Assembly (NCBI RefSeq): GCF_020382885.2
Contig: NC_058503.1
Span: 2,593,110 to 2,657,109, forward strand
DNA length: 64,000 nt
Source of the DNA: Scatophagus argus
Lineage: Eukaryota; Chordata; Actinopteri; Scatophagidae
Direction: 5' to 3'
Below the pieces are notes generated by a model that was given only the letters and a program-made list of their open reading frames with translations, was not told where the DNA came from and searched no databases. A program made the position numbers and the translations under genes. Shown here one piece after another: positions 58,454 through 64,000 of this stretch (within the stretch, counting starts at the first letter, position 1; each line of letters begins with the position of its first letter).

Positions 58454-60856
58454 CGACATCAGAATTGCAAGACAAAATTATCGTGGCCACAAGATTTAAG
58501 AATGCCAATATTATTGCGGTATTTATAGAAATGAACAAAATGCTATCAATTAATTTGTCATTATTCATTGTTTATTGTGTGTTTTGTCTCTTTTTTGCAA
58601 ATAAATTACACTCAAAATTCAGTAAGAGTGCAGGGAGGTGGAGAGATTCTGTGACCAGAACTGCACAAAAAGGACAGCGACACCTAATGAATAGTGAAAA
58701 GGCAACCACATGAACTGATAAACAAAAGATCCACAAGGCCTAACATCTGTGCTGAATTATTTACATGATCTTATCATACATGTATTATTAACGTGATATC
58801 AATATTTAATTGTTTTAATGTTATTGTTAATACCAGTATAATAACCCTAGTGTGGGTGTGAGTGTGTGTGTGTGTGTGGACGTGTATTCCTGTAGTCACG
58901 CGGACAAAAGTCTGTTTACACAGTCACATTGTGAGGATGCACGTTACTTACGGGGACAAAACACAAGTCCCCACAATGTAAATCATTAAATATTAGGATG
59001 ATGGCTTGCTTTAAGGTTAGGTTTAGATTAAGGTTAGGGTTAAGGTTGGACAAGTCCTGTTTATTGTTATGGTTAGGTGGTGGTTAAGCCTCCAAGAAAT
59101 GAATGTAAGTCTGTGTAATGTCCCCAAAGTGATGGAAACAAGACTGTGTGTATGTGTGTGTGTGCGTATACACATACTCACCCATCTGTAGCTCACTGAT
59201 AGTTTCCACCAGTGACCAGTCTGGACTGTAGCCACAGTGAGATTTCTCCAGTAAACTGTCCAGAACCTGAAAAACAGGAGACACTGAGCATAACAATACA
59301 CTAACAGCATCACTACTGCTAATGATGGCAGTACTGCTGCTAAAGGTGATATTACTAGTATTGTTAATGATGGTAGTACTGCTGCTGAAGATGCTATTAC
59401 TCCTACTACTGTTCATGATATTGGTACTGCTGATTAAGACACTATTGCCACAAACTAGTGTTAATGATGCCAGCAATGCTACTAACGGTGCTATTACTAG
59501 TACTGTTAATCACTGATGGCACTGCTACATGATAAGCTCATACTATTTCAAATATCAGGAGTACTTTAAACAGCATAGATACAACTATTACTACAGCTTA
59601 AGACACTACTACTAATAATACTGTCACTGACTTTACTACAGCAACTACTCCAATAGTTATGACAGATGTTAACACAAATGATGAATACTACTAACCTCAC
59701 AAATGCCGTTAACATTACTACTGATGATATCTGAATTACTACTTCTGACACAGCTACTATTCTACTGCAACAGTTATTGCTTTCCAAACTAACTGCTTCA
59801 GCCACACTATTATTACTGCCTCCCTACTATAAGTGTAATGTCAGTCAGTCATACCTGTCTGACTGTCTGTCTCTCGTCCACCATCATGGTTTTTGAGCTC
59901 TCATCTGACAAATGGACACGAATCACCAACTACGAAGAGAGAAAGATGGAGAAAGAGAGAGAAGATGATCACTTACTTTGTTCTTGACACTTTTGTTAGT
60001 CATCTTGGTTAATAATGTGCAGCATTATTCAACATGGATGTTGCTGCAGTAAGTGTGTCACTCAGAATTCCCCACTAAAACTAGCAATAGCATTACAAAG
60101 TAATGAAGAGAGAAGCAGCTGGTAAGTGTATTCAATACCATTCTGATTATTCATTAAGATTCATTCACTGTTTCATCGTGGAAGCCTTAATGCAGTGCAC
60201 CTGACAGACCGGGCAGTTTCCTGCTTGACAAATGCTAACACAAAGTTAATGGAAAATTAACATTTTGTAAAGCGAGGAAACCAGTCATTTCAGGATTATA
60301 TTCAATATTGTCAAATTTCTATAAACAGACTTTCATTCCATACAGTCAAACGTCTTATTAACCTAACATAGTATTGTTCACTATCAGTTAAATGACATTT
60401 TAACTTAGACAGTACACAAAGATCCACTGTCACTTTGTGTGCATGATCGCCATACAGATGATAAGCCGTAACGCACACAGACAGGTAGATGGAGCTCTGT
60501 CTGAGTGTAATAAATCCAGGTTGTTAATCCAGTCTGTCTCTCTCCCTCTCTCTGTGGGACTGGGACTTAACTTGAGATGGTCATTATGTTGAGTGCTGTG
60601 TGTGTGTGTGTTGACCCCAGCTGTTATTGACCAGAGCTTTCAATGTGGAGTAACACTGACCTGACCCAGAAAACTGAGTCCGCTGGACACGTGCCAGATA
60701 CAGACACGCACACAAACAGGCACATGCACAGACACACTAACAAATACAACACTATGTTCTATTGTGAACTAAACTCACCTTTTTAACCTGGGCCTCTTTG
60801 ATCTTCTCAAGGGCAACTCGGATATTGTCTGCCTTCAGCTTGGCAGCCTGCTCCTC
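46847..60856 (-). CDS. raph1: RAPH1 (lamellipodin): RA-PH-proline-rich part, 5' end outside or alternative
   Basis: Coding exons from 5' to 3' on the minus strand: 60856-60779, 59929-59855, 59266-59182, 56204-56083, 55955-55890, 53300-53157, 53051-52941, 52682-52584, 52396-52276, 52110-51980, 49231-46847. Together they encode 1,138 residues with phase kept. The order is the coiled segment [20 protein letters not shown], the Ras-association domain ([40 protein letters not shown]), the PH domain ([51 protein letters not shown]), a serine-rich linker and a very long proline-rich tail ending [18 protein letters not shown]. Lamellipodin binds phosphoinositides at the leading edge and delivers Ena/VASP to actin. 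The tail length excludes the shorter paralogue APBB1IP. The N-terminal exons of the long form should lie beyond 60856. A 21-base exon at 51803-51823 may be missing from this model. Confidence 0.93.
50581..50606 (+). repeat. (TG)n microsatellite
   Basis: Short TG run followed by TATATA-rich sequence, in the last raph1 intron. Confidence 0.8.
50660..51440 (+). mobile_element. Heavily decayed non-LTR retrotransposon remnant
   Basis: Translated phrases in several frames ([16 protein letters not shown], then a [14 protein letters not shown] block, [18 protein letters not shown]) match the order of reverse-transcriptase and C-terminal motifs in L2/Rex1-type LINEs (GSVLGPILF, FRSLLPVELR-type). All frames carry stops. 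It lies in the last raph1 intron. Confidence 0.5.
52751..52797 (+). repeat. (TA)n / TACACA microsatellite
   Basis: Alternating TA and CA steps, in the raph1 intron between the PH-domain exons at 52584-52682 and 52941-53051. A short (GACA)n run is also present at 52400-52421, beside a raph1 splice acceptor. Confidence 0.85.
53450..54720 (+). mobile_element. Degenerate L2/Rex1-type LINE with recognisable RT motifs
   Basis: Plus-strand remains of a reverse transcriptase: an upstream block ([20 protein letters not shown]), a [17 protein letters not shown] block near 53960, the catalytic YADD at 54059-54070, [20 protein letters not shown] at about 54115, and [19 protein letters not shown] near 54350. 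A large gap lies between the first blocks and frames shift several times. It is antisense to raph1, in the intron between 53300 and 55890. Confidence 0.8.
54925..55180 (-). repeat. LINE/SINE tail fragment, fish TTTATTTGTATAGCCC type
   Basis: Four AAGTC repeats lead into ACTTTATTTGTATAGCCC, AAGGGCTTAACA and AAAAACTCCCAGAAAAACC, followed by AGAAACCTCAGG. The same layout occurs at 32.1-32.34 kb. It directly follows the plus-strand LINE but is in the opposite orientation, so it is a separate insertion. Confidence 0.65.
55499..55788. repeat. Large imperfect palindrome (about 110-base arms)
   Basis: The arm 55499-55610 is repeated as its near reverse complement at 55678-55788, with a 67-base loop. 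Arms share GATCTGGATGGAGAGA, CTGCAGAAAGATACAGAGAG, AAGGGAGGGAGAGACACA and GGACACACAGTTAGTGAC in mirror orientation. It lies in a raph1 intron, 100 bases from exon 55890-55955. Confidence 0.85.
56205..58400. other. raph1 intron, mostly without recognised features
   Basis: About 2.2 kb of AT-rich sequence between raph1 exons 56083-56204 and 59182-59266. I see no coding or mobile-element signal before the TG repeat at 58403. Confidence 0.5.
58403..58452 (+). repeat. (TG)25 microsatellite
   Basis: An uninterrupted TG run of about 50 bases in a raph1 intron, probably length-variable. Confidence 0.95.
58855..59165. repeat. Fish interspersed repeat with TG borders and GGTTAGGGTTA core
   Basis: TG-rich edges flank GGGGACAAAACACAAGTCCC, a GGTTAGGTTTAGATTAAGG- and GGTTAGGGTTAAGG-type core, then AATGAATGTAAGTC and AATGTCCCCAAAG. 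I recall this arrangement from a very common teleost interspersed repeat. The core resembles telomeric repeats but is not a telomere. Confidence 0.65.
59321..59528 (+). repeat. 45-48-bp minisatellite in a raph1 intron
   Basis: Units start at 59321, 59366, 59414, 59463 and 59508 (the last partial), each opening AATGATGG or a variant and ending ACTGTT-like. Unit lengths are 45, 48, 49 and 45. ACT/GCT-rich sequence without clear units continues to about 59810. Confidence 0.75.
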
Positions 60857-61031
60857 CTGCATACACATAACATACACATGCATTGATGACAGCAACAGAA
60901 AGACATGATACACCAATCAGTCATTACAAAGCAACAGTACTGACAGACACATTAATGCAACACTCGCTCTCTCTCAGTAGATATTAAGGACACACATGCT
61001 CATTAAAATCCACTCTTGTCCTCTCACCTAC

Positions 61032-61055
61032 CTGATTCTTCCAACACGAATTCAT
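61032..61055 (-). other. raph1: Candidate alternative first coding exon of raph1
   Basis: On the minus strand, ATG (61053-61055) opens MNSCWKNQ and ends in CAG followed by the strong donor GTAGGTGAG. It joins in phase to the exon 60856-60779 (EEQAAKLK...). This would yield a shorter lamellipodin that begins just before the RA domain and lacks the N-terminal region. It may instead be chance. Transcript data are needed. Confidence 0.35.
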
Positions 61056-64000
61056 TGTTAATGGTCAGTTGATGTCTCTCAAACAAAACAGCCAACACTT
61101 CTGTGTCTGCTTTGCATCAAATAAAATAAAAAAAGTCAAGAAAGCCAAAGTGTTTGTACTGGCAGAGTTGGGATTAAGTATCAGTGCATTCCCAGTCTTG
61201 TCAACTGGGAGTGCACCATTTGTCCTCACACATTAATGCCGTTTCTTTAGGCTTCGTCCAGATGGATTTTTATTATGCTAGTAGTTTCCTGAAAAAGTGT
61301 AGTCCAAGGACCACAGCCCCAGGTTAGTCCTAACCAAACAGAGGTGCACTGTTCAAGGAGCCCAGTCTTTGAAGAATCATCAGACACGTCTGGTTGGCTT
61401 TGCAAAATCTGCTTCTCCTCCTCGTCATAATCGTAATCATTGTTTCTGTGACAGCAGGGGAATGAGACTGGATAATGCTCAGATGTTAAGTTGGTAGATA
61501 GCTATTGTCTCTCCGAGAGAGGATTATTCAAATTTGCCAAACACAGACACTCAAACTGGAGGCAGCCAAACTGCCAGCGATTTCTCTGCAAGTGCAGACG
61601 ACAAACTAGAGGACAGTTGGAGACGTGAGAAAGGGGAAAAAGTCCAGGCTGTTTTCCTTTGACGACTCAGTAATGAGGCGCTTCAATATGCAATCTCAGC
61701 TTCAATCTCTGCTGGTTTGATTCAGCAAAAAACACCAGGACTGGGAACCTTCGTCAAAACGATGGAGTCCAAATAATCAGCTGTGAGGAAAATAAACGAG
61801 GCAGTGGAGCGTGATGGACGGTGGATGGACGAGCACAAGTAGACAGTCTTAATTCCAGCAGAGCAGAGTGCAGGCACAAACATAACACCTGGAAGCAAAA
61901 ATAACAGTGGAAATAGAAACACACGAATACAGAAAAATAAGCAGAAATACTGACCACCTGACTGTCAGTTTATTCTCTGACTGAGCTGCATGTTGACTAG
62001 TTATCTATTGGTTTTGAGACTGACTGAGTCGTGCCTTGACTTAGATTTACTGACTAATTAAATAAGAAATGCACTGACTGACCAGATCTCCTGGTTAGTG
62101 AAGCAGCTGACTTGTTTAGTGACTACCACACTATCTTACTGAGCAGCTCAATCGCAGACTAGCTGGTAAATCAACGTGAAAGGTGCTACCTTGTCCTGTC
62201 ACATCCACCATGGCCGAGCGAGACCGAGGGAATGAGAGGGAAAGAGAGTGAAGCAGAGATGGATGGGGGGTGGGGGAGGGGCTCTGTTGCTGTGCCAACT
62301 TACATGCAGAGGCACTGATCTCTTTATCTCAAGCTCTCATGCTCCCTCCTCGCAGTCTTCCTGTTCCCCTCTCACTCCGTGCAGCACAGTCCTCTCATCT
62401 TTCCACTCCTCTTATCAGATTTGTTTTCCTCCTCATTTTTAGCCTCGTCATTTTGTCTTTGGTGTCTTGTGGTCTCTCTCTCAAGCACTCTGTCTCTCTT
62501 GGCGAGTGTTCAATTTTAGGGGATCATTCAAGTCACTTCACGAGTGTCTGAATGTCTGTGCATGCCCTAGCGGAGGTGCTCCACTTTAGCCAGTCAGCTT
62601 AGACACACACACACACACGATCCACATTGTGAACGAGTGAAAGGGCAGAATGATGGGACCGAGGAAGAGGAGATTAGTAGCCAATCTCCTTATCGGCATC
62701 CCCCAAACCCCCTGAATTACACACAAATGCGCACACGCACGCGCACACAAACACACACCAGACCCTGCAGCGGAGCAGCAGTGGAGAATCCTACAATATA
62801 AGCTCATAAACAGCTTCTTAATGACTAGCCTATGGTTTGTTGGTTGGGGTTAACACCTGTAGCTTAGGCTGACAGAGGCTTAATTTGTGCAAAAATTATT
62901 GTAATGTATAGATTTCACAGATACCATAACCATTTTTTCTAATTGAGGATTTACATTAAAAGCAGTGAGGCAAACTTACTAGAATGTATGTATGTATGTA
63001 AAAAAAAAAAAAAGAACAAAACAAAAAAAAACAACAACAAAAAAACAGTGTTGCTATTTAAATTTCTGAGCAGGTTATAAAAAGGCTGTACTTAAAATCA
63101 TTAAATGCTTAATAAATGTGATACAACATACCATTTCAATTTCTTTGCAGTTAAAACAGTCATTGTTGTTATAATGCTCTAATGTAAATTGGCAGAAACC
63201 CTTAGGTAAGGTAGGTTGGAGTGCCAAAGTCCCAAATATATTTAATCCCAAATTTACTAAAATGTTCTAATATTATATAAATGCAGCACTGTCATTTAGC
63301 ATTAGCAGAGGTACTTATGACGCAGAATTAAACTTGCATTAAACTTGCATAACACCTATTTGAGCTTAAATACAGCTAAAAATAACATGCAAAGATTTCA
63401 ATGCAGCAAAAACTACGTCAGGGAATTAAATTTTACAAAACATGTTACATAATACATCATTTGTTCAAGCCTTTTAACATTTGAACTATGAGATAAAAGT
63501 CAACATTTTAATGACGGCTAAAATTATTTCATAAAATATTAATCTCAGTATGCAACAACATGAATTAGATAACACAGGTAGCCATGTAACCTTAAACACC
63601 AGTCATATAATGTGATTTTATGTCCTGTGAATTAGCATTACAGTTTAAATGCTAGCTGACACTGTTCCATGTTGTCAGTTAGCTTCAACGTGCGCTTTAG
63701 CTTGCATTAAGAAGTCCTTATCAACAGAAGGTTACATGCCTGAAGCAGCTGGCTAAGGAGTGTCAGTCATCATCATCATCATCATCACAGTCATAACTAT
63801 GTAACTGTGCAAGTGACTGACTGTAACTGTGTTACTTTCCTATGTCCTGTGACAGCTTGTGATGGAAGTCTGGCCATGCATATATGAGCATTATAATTTG
63901 TTGTTCTGAATCCCAGGAGTGACTTTGCCATTTACCATTTGTGATGTTTTTAATTTAATTTTATGCAGAAAATAAGATCCATTCTTAACATAAGTCAGGG
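61056..64000. other. raph1 upstream sequence or intron
   Basis: No exon of the raph1 N-terminal region could be recognised. 61290-61960 is moderately GC-rich and could be a 5' UTR or promoter for the candidate first exon. Simple repeats are ACAC (62600-62620, 62730-62758), TATG (62984-63000), poly(A) (63000-63050) and CAT (63766-63787). Confidence 0.4.

Noticed and set aside
58980..59060. Telomere-like GGTTAGGGTTA sequence
   Set aside because: It is a few degenerate copies inside a common fish interspersed repeat, in the middle of a gene.
62209..62251. CACCATGG start context on the plus strand (MAERDRGNERERE)
   Set aside because: The frame closes after about 13 codons and has no downstream splice partner.
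1..64000. CRISPR arrays, operons, integrons or a prokaryotic defence system
   Set aside because: Spliced genes, polyadenylation signals and fish repeats show a vertebrate nuclear region. The tandem repeats are microsatellites and minisatellites without spacer structure.

Overview
This is vertebrate, almost certainly teleost (percomorph-type) nuclear DNA. Genes are split by GT/AG introns. The proteins are recognisable orthologues of vertebrate TNFAIP6, RIF1 and RAPH1. The introns are full of fish-typical repeats: non-LTR retrotransposon fragments, Tc1/mariner and pogo elements, and long CA/TG microsatellites. No bacterial, viral or CRISPR features were seen. Exon boundaries were set by hand from homology, splice sites and reading phase.

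Layout. (1) 139-1481, plus strand: the last three coding exons of tnfaip6 (TSG-6), covering its CUB domain; the Link-domain exons lie upstream of the window. (2) 3.4-27 kb, plus strand: the whole rif1 gene, with a GC-box/CRE/E2F-like promoter, probable noncoding exons and 34 coding exons giving 2,473 residues with phase kept at every junction. tnfaip6-rif1 adjacency matches human 2q23. One rif1 intron holds a near-intact pogo-superfamily DNA transposon with its transposase ORF on the opposite strand. (3) 28.4-39.7 kb, plus strand: a 14-coding-exon gene for a secreted 309-residue collagen. It resembles ColQ, the collagen tail of acetylcholinesterase: signal peptide, one cysteine plus a proline-rich PRAD-like segment, Gly-X-Y repeats, a CxC pair and a ColQ-type trimerisation-like segment. 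It ends before the ColQ cysteine-rich domain. This is the most interesting gene here. (4) 39.7-46.8 kb: gene-poor convergent intergenic space with a MITE-like element. (5) 46.8-61 kb, minus strand: the 3' two thirds or more of raph1 (lamellipodin), with RA domain, PH domain and a 794-residue proline-rich last exon, plus a possible internal first exon at 61032-61055. The remainder to 64 kb is raph1 intron or upstream sequence.

The genes do not form a pathway. RIF1 controls replication timing and double-strand-break repair with PP1. TSG-6 remodels hyaluronan matrix. Lamellipodin links Ras/phosphoinositide signals to Ena/VASP actin assembly. The ColQ-like collagen is predicted to be extracellular and may tether a partner protein.
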